From Apis mellifera (taxonomy: Eukaryota > Arthropoda > Insecta > Hymenoptera > Apidae), in contig NC_037649.1 in NCBI RefSeq assembly GCF_003254395.2, positions 3,691,032-3,755,031 of the forward strand: DNA of 64,000 nucleotides, read 5' to 3'. The stretch's first letter is position 1; each line of letters opens with the position of its first letter. The notes under the pieces were generated by a model, which made no database searches, had not been told where the DNA came from, and saw nothing but the letters and a program-made list of their open reading frames with translations. A program made the position numbers and the translations under genes. Positions 12,091 through 23,460 of this stretch are shown here, piece after piece.

Positions 12091-13290
12091 GTAAATGTTT
12101 ATTTTATTGTGCTATCAAAAGAGTAACATGGGTGATAAGATGGAAACAATATAACACAATCTAACGTTTTTGCAAAATAAAAATTTATGATCAATATATC
12201 TTTATTTTCTTTTTTTAATGGTCATGATTCAAGTGAACAACTATTAAAGAATTAAATTTTACAATAATTATAATATAAATTTCTTACTATAATTAATATT
12301 GTAGTAAATACAAAAATATATAAAAATGTTTAGAAAAAAGCGTTAATTTTCGATATGATAATATGTCATATGTAATAATAATGTGAGAATAATTTTCTAA
12401 ATGAAAAATATAATTCACAATTAACGTGTCAAAATTAAAAACTATTTTTCACTTCAAGATCACAATAAATAAATAGAAAGTTGCATTATATAAATTATGT
12501 TTCAAAATAAATCTAATTTCTTAATTATTTATAAATTTATATTAATTAATTATAAACTTGAATTATTAAGAGATATTATTAATATATTTGGAATATTTTT
12601 AGAAATTTAGTTTTAGAGTTTAAAACATATATAGTTGATATAAAAATCCAAGATCACAATAAATAAATAGAAAGTTGCATTATATAAATTATGTTTCAAA
12701 ATAATCTAATTTCTTAATTATTTATAAATTTATATTAATTAATTATAAACTTGAGTTATTAAGAGATATTATTAGTATATTTGGAATATTTTTAGAGATT
12801 TAGTTTTAGAGTTCAAAACATATATAGTTGATATAAAAATGTCCAGTTAAATCTTATTTATTAAATTGCAAGCAATTTTTCGGATTAAATGAAGCGAGGC
12901 GAAAATAGAATGCGATAATATAACAGAGACAATTTTATTCTCTTTTTCTCTCTCTCTTTGTCTAATACAAACTTAATAAATAAATTTTTATATTTTTCTA
13001 GAAAAGTATATTAACATCCCATAATAAATTTAATTTCTTTAAATTCGATAAAATGTCTCTCAATGTATAACGAATAATTCGATTTATAAAATATATCGAT
13101 ATATTTTGATTCACAAAAAAAAAAATAAACAAAATCATAATCTTATTAAGATTCTCGATTAATTGTAAAATTCGATTCTCGCGAAATGAATCTTTTGTAT
13201 TTTATTTGAATTGAATTTACAAATATAACGAGTTAAACTTAAAATTCAAAATTATTCCGTAACGATAATTAATATCGATCGACTTTTATT
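12091..13290. other. A+T desert containing a tandem duplication
   Basis: AT-rich DNA with no gene. The main content is the 194-bp tandem duplication listed separately. A short CT-rich tract lies at about 12940-12960. Confidence 0.6.
12455..12840. repeat. two-copy tandem duplication, period 194 bp
   Basis: Copy 1 starts at 12455 and copy 2 at 12649, both with caagatcacaataaat, and both run to gatataaaaat. By eye they differ by a one-base deletion (aataaatc versus aataatc) and about four substitutions. The high identity in AT-rich, presumably neutral DNA points to a fairly recent duplication. No open frame or transposon signature lies within the unit. Confidence 0.95.
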
Positions 13291-13780
13291 CCGCCAAAAT
13301 ACTAATTCGAAAGATATTTAAAAAAAGTCGAACGAAATTTGTCCAAACGATCAAAAGAACCCCTGATATTTGCATTTTCCTTGATCAAATCCTCGTTCCC
13401 CTTTAAATAGAATTCTCTTCGTGGCAGGCGAAATTTCAATTCCTTCGTTTCGCGAATATCGAAAATTCTGCGCACGGCAAGCAGAGAAGAGGAAAGGCGA
13501 GGAATTACATTCGCGTTATGTGATCTTGGCGAAAACGTGGGAAACGTCGACGAGAAAATCCCGCGGCGTCCATGGCGTACATGTACACGTGTACACAACC
13601 GTGAACAAAATGACGGGCGCGTTCATAACCGCGTCCATTTCAATCCTCTTTATTTCCAACGCATCGAAACCTTTCAGCCTTGGGAATCGCAACATTTTGG
13701 ATAAACGAATGCAACGCCCGCGTAACTACCTGATCAGCCTTCCCTTTTAGGCGCTTTTGAAAATTACGAATTACTGGAAA
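13290..13780. other. GC-richer island with overlapping palindromes
   Basis: Contains open frames of 109 codons (plus) and 98 codons (minus) that overlap and show no recognisable domain. The block holds GTACATGTAC at 13577-13586, overlapping the 14-bp palindrome TGTACACGTGTACA at 13582-13595. I read it as possible regulatory DNA, not a gene. Confidence 0.4.
13577..13595. repeat. two overlapping perfect palindromes
   Basis: GTACATGTAC and TGTACACGTGTACA share five bases. The second is centred on an ACGT core inside CACGTG, the canonical E-box, so it is a candidate bHLH-type site. Confidence 0.6.
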
Positions 13781-13789
13781 TGCGAAAGG

Positions 13790-16680
13790 GATTTGCGTCT
13801 GCGTTTGGAAATGTTAAATCGAATTCTAGGTTACACATGTATGTATGTACAGAGGATATAGGATCAAAGGATGCGGTTCAGAGGATGTTTTTAACGGTAA
13901 CTTCGCTGGAAATTAATTAAATTGGTAATACTCGAGAGCGAAGTTTATGTGGTTTTGAATTTTTATAAAAGAGTTTCAAGTTTCAAGCGTATTTATATAT
14001 ACATATCTTTAATTTTTTCGTTTAAAAAATATGATATTAACTGTGTTGTCGTGGAGATTATATAATTCGACTATTTTCAAAAATTGACGAAAAAAAATTT
14101 GATGGAAAAAATTAATTATAAAAAAAGAAATTGGAAAAGAGGAAGATTTTGTATAAAATAAACTGTTTTTATTTTTTATTCTCCATGCCTTCTACTACCA
14201 TGTATGAATCCTTTTTTGAATAGGGAGATATTTTACACATTTTACAACATATATATTGTATGAATTTAAAAAATTTAACTTTATTTCTGTTATAAGAATG
14301 TAATGAATAAATCTATAGAAAAAGATTATTAAAATATTATTTAATTTAGTTTACATGATCTTTTTCAGTTTCTTTTACTTATAAATTTGATCTCTTGAAA
14401 TAAATAGATAGATAAAAGATCTTATAGATTATATTTGTAGATATCGAATTATTTGCAATAATCGATAATAAAATATTTCTGAATTATAATTACAATAATT
14501 CCAGAAATGAATGTTTGTATTATAATCTATGGATAATATTTATTATCTATTGGAATATTTATTGGTATTGGAATATTTATTGATACGCATTATTAAAAAT
14601 ATATAAAATTTGTTACGATTAAATCTTTTTTAAATTCGTTAAAGAATTATTTATCTTACATGTTATATTGATTGAAAATTGTTAGATATTTTGGAATGTG
14701 ATTTATGGGAATGTGATTTATGGGAATGACTTGTTCTGAAGAAATATGAGAAAAATTTAAAATTTAAAATAAATCAGTCAACGGCTTAGGAAAATGAAAA
14801 ATTTTTCACTTCAAGCAAATGCTATTTATCATTTACAATCAGATTTAAAGTTTTATTGCAAATGTTAATATTAACATTTTTTAATATACAAATATTTATT
14901 TTTTAATTAAAATGTAAATATATAATATAATATTTTATTTTTCATTTCTTATTTCTTAAAATAGATTGATTTATATTATATATTATTATTATATTATATA
15001 TATTATACGATTAGTTATTATTTTATTTATTATAAACTAATATTTATATATTATATAAATACTCATTTTAAAATAATGTTGTTCAAATCGATGTTAAAAT
15101 ATAATATTTTATATTGATATATATTCGAAATTAAATTAAATTTAATATTTTTTTATGTAACTAATAGAAAAGAAAAATTTTTTAAAAATCTTTTAGAAAA
15201 AATTTTAAATTGAATTTTGAATTTGTTTATTTTCATTTAAAAAATATGAATATCACAATCATTTTTCAGTTTCAAAGTTTCTTCTATAAAAATGGAAAAA
15301 TATTAAGGAAGTATTAAAAGAATTTAAAAAGAAAAAAAAAATTATAAGTAAATTCTAGACGTTATATAAAAGTGCAACGAAGCATTCATGTGAAAAATGA
15401 CGTTCTGTAAATGTATATAAATTGAAAAAGTAGAAAAAGACTTTCTTTAATATATGATGTTCTTTAAGATGATAAACGCTATACTAATAAAAAAATTAAG
15501 AAGGATATTAATAATAAAAATCAAATTAACAAAAGTTAATTATCATATTACTACGATCAGATTTTATTTTATTATATAAATTGGTCTTTACTTTTATATT
15601 ATTTTTATTTTTACGTTTATATTTACATAATATAAAAATATTAAAAAAAAAAAAAACAAATTAAATGTGAAAAGTTTCAGATTTTATAATGAGTTCTAAC
15701 TGATTGTTGTACAATTTTTTTTTTAGTGAAATTATAAAGAAAAAAATATGAATATAAGATAGGGTAGAAATACAAAATATCAAGCTTTTGACTTATATGC
15801 AGTATTAATAATTTTGACAGTAATTATTTTTTAAATATTATTAAACCATTCTACCATAACAATTATTGTCAAAATATTTTTCATTTAATAGATTTTAAAC
15901 ATTCTATATTTGATTGTAATAAAAAGTTAACATGCCTATTAAAATAAAATTTATTTTAGTTATTTATTTAGTTTATATAATAATAATAGTTTTAGTAATT
16001 ATAATTAATATATTAATAATGATTTGAAATCTTCGTGTTTTTAATTATGTAATAAAAAAAAATGAAATGACAAATTCGTAGAAGTATTAAATAATAATAT
16101 AATTAAAATTTTCCGAAGAATTTAAAGACAAATTATAGATATAATATTTATTATGCTAATTGTACGCCTATCATGATTTGCGTCTAAAAAGCACAATTTA
16201 CATATATAATTATTGCAAAACAAGATAAATTTAACTTTTTTATTACATTTCATATGCTATCTATTATGTTTATACGTTAATAAAATCTTACTATTAATAT
16301 TTTAATATAATTCCATAATTTATTTTTTTCAATAATAAAAGTGTCTCATATTATTATCCGAATTTATACTAATCCGATTTTTCTTTACTTCTAGAAAAAG
16401 GAATAAAATCAAAAGTTCTATAAAATCTATAATATTTATACATATACAGCATATTTCTTATGAAACTATTCTAGTTTTTTTTACTTCTTTTTTATTTATT
16501 AGTATTCTCACATATAATATCTCATATTTATATCTCATATTCGTATCTTTCTTTTCTACTTAACAATTTAAAATACAATTTTTTATCAAGTGAATTTATG
16601 ATACAAGTTATACACTTATACTTTCTATTGCAAACTCCAAATAACAAAAATCATCGTATCCTCCATGCCAAAATAAATCA
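13790..16680. other. A+T desert
   Basis: AT-rich. The only ordered feature noticed is a 15-bp unit (ggaatgtgatttatg) repeated about 2.3 times at 14693-14727. No gene or RNA seen. Confidence 0.6.
14693..14727. repeat. 15-bp short tandem repeat
   Basis: GGAATGTGATTTATG is present twice, followed by a partial third copy. Confidence 0.8.
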
Positions 16681-16715
16681 AAAGGGTACACTTTCCATCG
16701 AATGACATTAACCCA

Positions 16716-16734
16716 TCACGTAGCCGCTACGTGA
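16716..16734. promoter_or_regulatory. palindrome TCACGTAGC-C-GCTACGTGA
   Basis: Perfect 9-bp arms around one base. Each arm has the ACGTG core bound by bHLH-PAS heterodimers (Tango partners). A sister palindrome with the same outer TCACGTA/TACGTGA lies 119 bp downstream. Function is inferred from symmetry and repetition only. Confidence 0.45.
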
Positions 16735-16834
16735 CGCCAAAAATCAGCGTATCGTCTTGATAACCATCGTTGCATTTGCCAAGCGAATTACAAAACGAAC
16801 GTATCACTTACACCCACGAGATGCTCATTCGCTC

Positions 16835-16854
16835 ATCACGTACCTTTACGTGAT
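16835..16854. promoter_or_regulatory. palindrome ATCACGTA-cctt-TACGTGAT
   Basis: Perfect 8-bp arms around four bases. The outer seven bases match the palindrome at 16716-16734, while the centres differ. Two such elements within about 140 bp of a GC-richer island suggest a dimeric binding site cluster. Confidence 0.45.
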
Positions 16855-16955
16855 CGCCTGAAACCTTCCTAAGATCGTCGTTTAACTCTCGTTAACGGTG
16901 GTACTTGGAAGAGAAAGTGACATTTACCACCCGCCGGTATTATATTCCTCCCGTG

Positions 16956-16965
16956 TTTTCTTTTT

Positions 16966-17001
<36 letters not shown>

Positions 17002-17043
17002 TTTTCTTCCTCTTCTTTTCTTCCTCCTCCTCCTCTTCTTTTT
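16956..17043. repeat. (CTTT)n and CTT/CCT polypyrimidine tract
   Basis: Nearly 90 nt of pure pyrimidine apart from edges: about nine CTTT units, then mixed CTTCC and CCT units. Confidence 0.95.
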
Positions 17044-17431
17044 CATACGAACCCGGTGAATTAAAATTCTTTGAGAAGTGGCGTTCCAAGTTTCGCGCAG
17101 GTTACATCCTTTTCAACCGGTGAGACCTCGACGTTTCTCTTAATATCCCTTTCAGGAACACGGGCGCATGAAAAAGATGTTGAATAACGTTGAAAATAAC
17201 CATCGCGCGAGCGCTTTCAGGCCGCGTTAACGAGCCTCGCTGCCAGCGATATTTCCCCGCACACGTGTCGATACAACTAAAAATGAAACTGACGAGGAGG
17301 AGTGTGTCTCGCGACGTAAGGGTTACGTTATCGTCGGGATGAACATCGCTGGGTATACTCCCGTTCATAATTTATTGGATGTTTAAGCAACGAGGATGGT
17401 GAGACGACACTCAGATGTGAACTAACATGAG

Positions 17432-17466
17432 ATATAAGTGATATAAGTCGGTGTTTCTCAGTCAGT
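17432..17466 (+). promoter_or_regulatory. candidate TATA plus TCAGTCAGT initiator
   Basis: ATATAAG starts at 17432 and a doubled arthropod initiator motif TCAGTCAGT lies at 17458-17466. The T of the TATA motif is 27 and 31 nt upstream of the two possible +1 adenines, which is the usual spacing. No open frame with a good start follows at once, so a transcript here would begin with untranslated sequence. Confidence 0.25.
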
Positions 17467-18714
17467 GTTCGTTGTACGATATCTTTTTATAATTAGGATT
17501 AGATTAGAGACTGTTTATGCATCGTGTATATGCAAAGAGAGTGGACGAGAAAAGGACAAGACATAAAAGGAAAAAGAGTGTCTCAAAGATATAAAAAATT
17601 TAGAAAATTTCAAGCAATGCTTTTCTTTGAAAGAAGTAACTTTGTTTTATGAAATATTATGAATATGCACAATAGATTATATATATAAAGTAATTTTTTT
17701 AAATATTATTCCGAAAAATGAAATATTAGCGTTATTTTCTTTTTAATCTTCTTTGTATAAAATAAATAAAGTTAAACTATAAAATATTTAAGTTTTAATG
17801 ATTTGTTATGTTATTCTGTTATAAAAAATATAAAAATGATAAAAAGATGATGATTGATTTCACACATGATTATACACAAAATTTTTTTTTAAATTAAATT
17901 TTTCAAAATACATAAATTTTTCATAATCAATATAAAAAAATATATATATTTCTTCCAATATAATCTTCATTTGTATGATATTTTAATCATATTCTAAATA
18001 AAATTTCTGGTTACAATATAAATTAAAATACAATAGAATGCGATAATTACAAATAAATTATTCGAAAAATTCTGATATATTTTCTAAAGGGAAATACATT
18101 ATACGATAACTTGTAGAAGATTTTTTTTCAATTCAATTTTTTCAGATAAACAATAGAAATTGATCAAAAAATTGTAAGAAAAATTTTATATAATGTTATT
18201 ATAATCTTATATAGCTAAATTTACATAAAATAAAGTTATTAACATTTAGCAAATAACACATTTAATATGTATTTCGAATAACATGAAATAATTTTTATAT
18301 ATTAGTTAAATATCTGAACTTGTTTTAGCTATATAAAAATCTGCAATCTTATAATAACATTATTGCATATACTGTATCACGTATATCACGTAACATTTAT
18401 ATTTGCAAAATATGTAAATATGCACGAAAAATATTCAAATACACTCGGAAAATTTTTCTAATGCACCTGTCCACTGTGTATTTCACTCACTTTCTAATGC
18501 GTAGGTATAATCTAGAAATGGAATCTCATATGTTACTGTAACAGGAGAAAAAAGAAATTTAAAAAAAAAAAAAAAATGAATAAACGAATCTCATATGAAT
18601 TCCTTGTTTTTCTGTGTAGCTCTTAAAATGAAAGGTATCGTATGGAGAAATCCTATTTTATTCACGAGAAAGGCTTGAGTAATGTAACGGATTTAGAGCA
18701 GGACCGTCTGCAAT

Positions 18715-18745
18715 CTAGGTTTGGGTTAGGTTTCGGTTAGTTTCG
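18715..18745 (+). repeat. degenerate TTAGG-like cluster
   Basis: Three GGTTAG/GGGTTAGG-like units within about 30 bp, similar to but not the same as the insect telomere repeat. Confidence 0.35.
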
Positions 18746-20531
18746 GATTAGATCCTTCTACGTAACTTTATCCTTTTGTTCTCAGTTTCTACACGTTCTG
18801 TAATAAATCCTTGTATATTTTGTCATTTTATATTCAATTATTTTATTATTTTTAATAATATTATTATTATTATTTTATAATATAAAAAAATGAATTAGTC
18901 ATTTTTGAAGATAAATTTATTAAATATATTTATTAATATTAAAAATTCAAATTTATTAATTGAGAAATATCAATTTCTTTCACTTGAGATATTGAAGATA
19001 AAAGATAGTAAATTAATTATTAATTAATTAACGATAAAAGATGTTTTTTTTTCATATTTCATATTTTTTTATACAAGATATACAAGATATATCTCTTTTA
19101 ATATAAATACAATTATTTTCCACGAATTTTATATTCATTAATTATCAATAATGTTTTTTGTAAGAAATATTTTAAATAGAATTTATTGTTTCAAGAGAAA
19201 AATAATTTAATATAATTAATTTCCTCAGAAGTGAAAAGAATGAAGTGAAATATAAAAAAAATATAAAAAAATTTACAAATTTAAAAAACAAAGAAGATGT
19301 AAAACTATCTTTTCTTGTTATATTATGTGTATATATAATTTATATGTTACATATAATCTAATAATTTTTTAGAGGAAATGACTATTTCTCTGTATGAAAT
19401 GACTATAACTCCATTAATATATTTAAATATATATGATTTTATTTAAAAAAATATTATTTTGTTATTTTATAAGTCTATTTCCAAGGAAATTAATTATAAT
19501 CAATTACAAAATTTTCATAATCATCTTATGTAAATTCAACAAGTTATTAAAATTAATAATAATTCTATTTTACATTTAAAATTATTATGAATATATAATA
19601 TTGATATAAATATATATATATGAAACAATTATTTATTAATATAATTAATATTATGTTAAATATAATAACATATTGATATGAAATGAAATAAAATTATAAA
19701 ATATTAAAGTTTTAATTATTCTTATATATTTTATTATTCTATTTTGTATAGTTTTTCTTTCTTTTCTAAATGTTTTCGAAATTTTATGTGAAAAATAAAA
19801 AAAAAGATTGAATTTAAAAAAATTTATTTCATACTCAAAAATATTTTTCTAAAAAAAATTGCCGCATGTGTAATATATTATACTTTACATATATATAATT
19901 TTTATTCAAATCAATATTTTTGGATTAAAATGAATATTTTTAAGATTATAACTTAAAGTAGATTGACTTTATATCAAATTATTTTCGTTTCAAAACAAAA
20001 TATCTGAAACATTTTTTGAGTAATGAATGTACGAAATAATTGCACTTATATAAACAAAAAATAGATTATTACTAAATTTAAATTTATATTAATTTAAATT
20101 TTTTATAAATTTTTATTTAAATAAATGCTAATAAATTTTTATAATTGTTTTAACGATATATTTATTATTTTTTAGTAATTTGTAAAAATTAATTTGATAA
20201 AATATTTTATATTAAAATTATTTTATATTAAAATCTAATATTAATAATCTTAATAATATTATATATACCTCAAAATTTTGATTTACTATCGTAAAATTTA
20301 GAATATTTTAAGGTTTTCTCATTATTTTCTGATCATTTAGCATTATAATTAACTCTATGATTTATGAAAAGAAACTCAGCAACATTTATCCACACAGTAA
20401 TATTTATTATCTCAAGTATATTCTTGAAAAAACAAACTGTCCTCGCGTTATCAAGTATCCAATGATTTATGAAATAGAATGTATATCTATAATCGTAATA
20501 TGTATATATTAAATCGAAATAAATAGGGGTT

Positions 20532-20578
20532 ATTATATATATATATTATTATATATATATTATATATATATATTATAT
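20532..20578. repeat. (TA)n/(ATT)n microsatellite
   Basis: Compound TATATA and ATTAT repeat of about 47 nt. Confidence 0.85.
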
Positions 20579-20879
20579 GAAAGATAATATAATTTCTCAA
20601 TTTTATATTTCTTCTTAAAATCTAAATTATAATAAAAATTATTATTCTAAATTTTTGCTCAAAATGTATGATAATGTAACATAATATAACATATAATAAT
20701 AAATGAGATTACGCGTAGACCAAAAAACAAAAAAATGAAAAAAAAATTAAATTTAACGCGTGTAATAAGTATAAAATATATTTTTTGAAATAAATATTAA
20801 ATTTTTTATTTTTTATGGATCATATGTTTATTCGAATAATATTAAGTTTATTCTTTTAATTTTACCTGTTACCTAACAT

Positions 20880-21294
20880 ACACACTATAACATAGAAAAA
20901 TATATGGATAACTCGCGCGAGCAAATTTATTTATGATCGGCAAGTTTATTGTCTACAAGGGTAGCAGGTCATTAATTGCGACTTTTAGTTCGATTATTTC
21001 TATGGTGCACGGCGCATAGGCTGTGCCAAGGGGGGAAAGAAGTGGATAAACGACCTGTTAATTTGTTGTAACTTAGTCGATTCCGCGATCGTATGCAACC
21101 ACAAACTCGACGTGGGCACTAAATGCCACCGAGAACCGGTTCTCAACCGTGTGTGCACGACTTAGGACGCACGCCTTACTGTTGTTAAATTTATGTATGT
21201 TCCTTCTGTCGACACGTTCCGCTACAAAAGCGACTCGCGTTAATTGCGTTAGTTTTTCTTCGATTGCTCGATCGATAGAGCAGCTTTTAGGGAT
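20880..21294. other. GC-richer island beside the satellite array
   Basis: Contains the palindrome CTCGCGCGAG at 20912-20921 and unrecognised overlapping open frames (84 codons minus, 62 plus). It lies just before the degenerate tandem array. No gene supported. Confidence 0.4.
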
Positions 21295-22040
21295 AAAAAT
21301 ATTGAGATATAAGATTGGAATATCCATTATGTATTAGGCCGCAATTGGCATTATGTATTTAGGTTAGGTTAGTTTATGTTAATGTAACTTAGATTTTTGA
21401 GAACTCAATTTACTCTGACACGCGATATGGATTAGGCTTGATATTGAAGTTTGTTAGGTAAGATATATCAAACATTGGAATATTAGTTATATATTAGGCA
21501 GTAATTGATATTATGTATTTAGGTTGAATTAGTTTATGGTAATGCAGTTAGATTTTTGCGAAAACTTAATTTACTTTGACATATATATTAGATTTGATAT
21601 CGAGATACATCAAAGATTATTATATATTAGATTATAATTGATATTACGTATTTAGATTCGGTTTGTTTATGGTAACATATTTAGTATGGATTATTATTTA
21701 GTTTAGATATGGATTAGTTTTGAGATATATTGAAATTTATTTAGTGAGATATATCAAAGATTGAAATATCCATTATGCGTTAGACTCTAATTGATATTAT
21801 GCATTTAGGTTAGATTAGTTTATTGTAATGTATGATTTTTCAGAAAGATTAATTTGTCATACGATGTACGTTGCTACTGATATTATCTATTCAGGTTATT
21901 TTATTACCATAAAGTAACTAATTATGCTCTGAAACATTTAAGCAAAATGCAATTTAGTTTGATACGCGATATGTATTACGTTTTAACATTAGTATTTAGG
22001 TTAGGTCTATTTATAGCAATATAATTAAATTTATGGAGAA
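21295..22040. repeat. degenerate tandem array of ~130-180 bp units with TTAGG motifs
   Basis: At least four and probably five diverged units. Recurrent blocks are: an ATATC...GATTGGAATATCCATTATG-like start, ATTGATATTATGTATTTAGG-like core at about 21347, 21505, 21637 and 21790, GTTAG..AGTTTATGGTAATG, then GATTTTTNNGAAAACTTAATTTACTTTGACA, then a CGCGATATGGATTAGG-like end (21422, 21962). The first unit has the longest telomere-like stretch, TTTAGGTTAGGTTAGTTTATG. Unit length varies and substitutions are many, so this is an old array. It matches no satellite I can name. Confidence 0.75.
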
Positions 22041-22389
22041 TGAAAAGAAAGAATTAATTTATGAAGAATGAAGAATTTTTTGAAACTTTATGAAAAATCA
22101 ATTTGATATGATTTTTCTTTTTGTTAATTTTATAGCTCACAAATAGATAATATATAATATATATTTACCAGATTCAAAAATTAATAAATTTGTTTAATTT
22201 AATTAATAAATTTTTACTTACTTAATTAATAATTTATTTTTTTTATATTTTAAATTTAATTTCTTAATCTTTAGGAAAAAGTTATATTATATTTTATTAA
22301 ATTATATTATATTATAAATATTATATTTCATTTAATTATAAAAATAAATAAAAATAATAATAAATAGCAACGTACCTCTTATTTAAATA
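22040..22389. other. A+T-rich stretch
   Basis: AT-rich with ATTATATT repeats at about 22280-22330. Nothing else seen. Confidence 0.6.
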
Positions 22390-22445
22390 CAGTAGAATAT
22401 CGATTATTCGAATTCCGATAATCAAAATGATCGATTATTCAAGCA
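22390..22445 (+). mobile_element. possible pogo/Tigger-like transposon end
   Basis: CAGTAGAATATCGATTATTC directly follows a TA (22388-22389). A CAGTAGAA.CTCGATTATCCG-type end flanked by a TA target duplication is typical of the pogo/Tigger group in the Tc1-mariner superfamily. The sequence continues with an imperfect palindrome around GAATTC and a second CGATTATTC. No matching opposite end was found nearby, so this would be a fragment. Confidence 0.4.
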
Positions 22446-22800
22446 TAAATTGAGTCACATATATATGCATTTATATATTTAAATTAAATTTAAAATATGA
22501 AACATTCATATTTAAAAATTGAATATTAATTTCTAGTTGTTTTATGATGTATAGAAAAATTTGATTTTTCTTAATCAATTGCTTCAAAACTTTATTCAAA
22601 TAAATTTGTCTCTCGATTAATTTAAATAATTTTCTATAATTAATTTAATACATATACAAGTATATTTATAAATATAATAGATACATACAAAATCAAAGAG
22701 ATAAAAGTAAAAACAGAAAAGATATACAGAAAAATATGGAATACTTTTACTGGATGTCTTCATTAATTATGATATAATAAATATTTCTCCTTCTGAAAAT
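22446..22800. other. A+T-rich stretch
   Basis: AT-rich. It may be the inside of the pogo-like fragment, but no transposase-like frame is visible. Confidence 0.5.
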
Positions 22801-23460
22801 GTAACAGCACTCATGAATTAAAAATACGATTTTTCCGATTGCATCGGTTTCGAAACATCCCAACTTATTCAAGTCCCGTAACAAATTAAATTATCGTACA
22901 AGCCGCATAACGATTTCAACGATTAATTCTCTTCCATCCTTACATAAACGCAAATTGAAAGTCAAAATAACGGTCAAGCTTGGCGGAGAAACGAATCATA
23001 TTTCCGCCGCAAGGGATACGATTCCTTCATCTCCTTATTGCATTCGTAAATGGGCGCGAATACAACACGAAACCACGTGCACACGCGCATGCGCGGAACT
23101 ATGTCTCATGTGCACCGAGGAATCCACGAGGGACATGCCGTATATCTGCCAATTCGATCTCTTCCTCCTGTGTCCCACGTCTGTTTTACGTGACTTCGTG
23201 CACGCGTGTATTCGCAACTATGAATCTCCCTCAACGATCGCACAAACTTGTGTATACGTCCATGACTTCCTGGTTTGCACCTGACCGTGCCGGGACTAAT
23301 TAAGGAAACCGTTTACCCGATGCGGTACGTCTGTTCCCTGTCGCGAATGAACAAAATCGAGAATTCGATCGAGAATCGAGACGATAATATGGAAGGAGAT
23401 GTCGCGTGCAACACGCGGTTCTTCAACGGTTAAGAAATGGGGTTATTCTTCGGTAAATGG
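22800..23460. other. GC-richer island with Z-DNA-prone tract
   Basis: One of the strongest CpG blocks. Three overlapping open frames (107 and 109 codons plus, 60 minus) lack recognisable motifs. The 22-nt alternating tract at 23074-23095 lies at its centre. It may be regulatory or a promoter-type island. Confidence 0.45.
23074..23095. other. 22-nt perfect pyrimidine-purine alternation
   Basis: The tract beginning CACGTGCACACGCGCATG alternates without a break over 22 nt and is rich in CG and CA steps, the classical signature of Z-DNA-forming sequence. Structure is inferred, not shown. Confidence 0.6.

Larger units (their letters stand above)
16680..17480. other. GC-richer island, possible regulatory region
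   Basis: One of the longer islands. It contains the two ACGTG palindromes, the (CTTT)n tract at 16956-17043, a candidate donor-like CAACCG before GTGAGA at 17119, and core-promoter-like motifs at 17432-17466. The 72- and 88-codon open frames are not recognised, and the first is mostly a Phe/Ser repeat from the microsatellite. Confidence 0.45.
17490..20880. other. A+T desert with a small GC-richer patch
   Basis: AT-rich. A weaker GC-richer patch at 18440-18800 includes ctaggtttgggttaggtttc and a following ggttag (18715-18745), another TTAGG-like cluster. (TA)n-type runs occur at 20532-20578. No gene seen. Confidence 0.55.
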
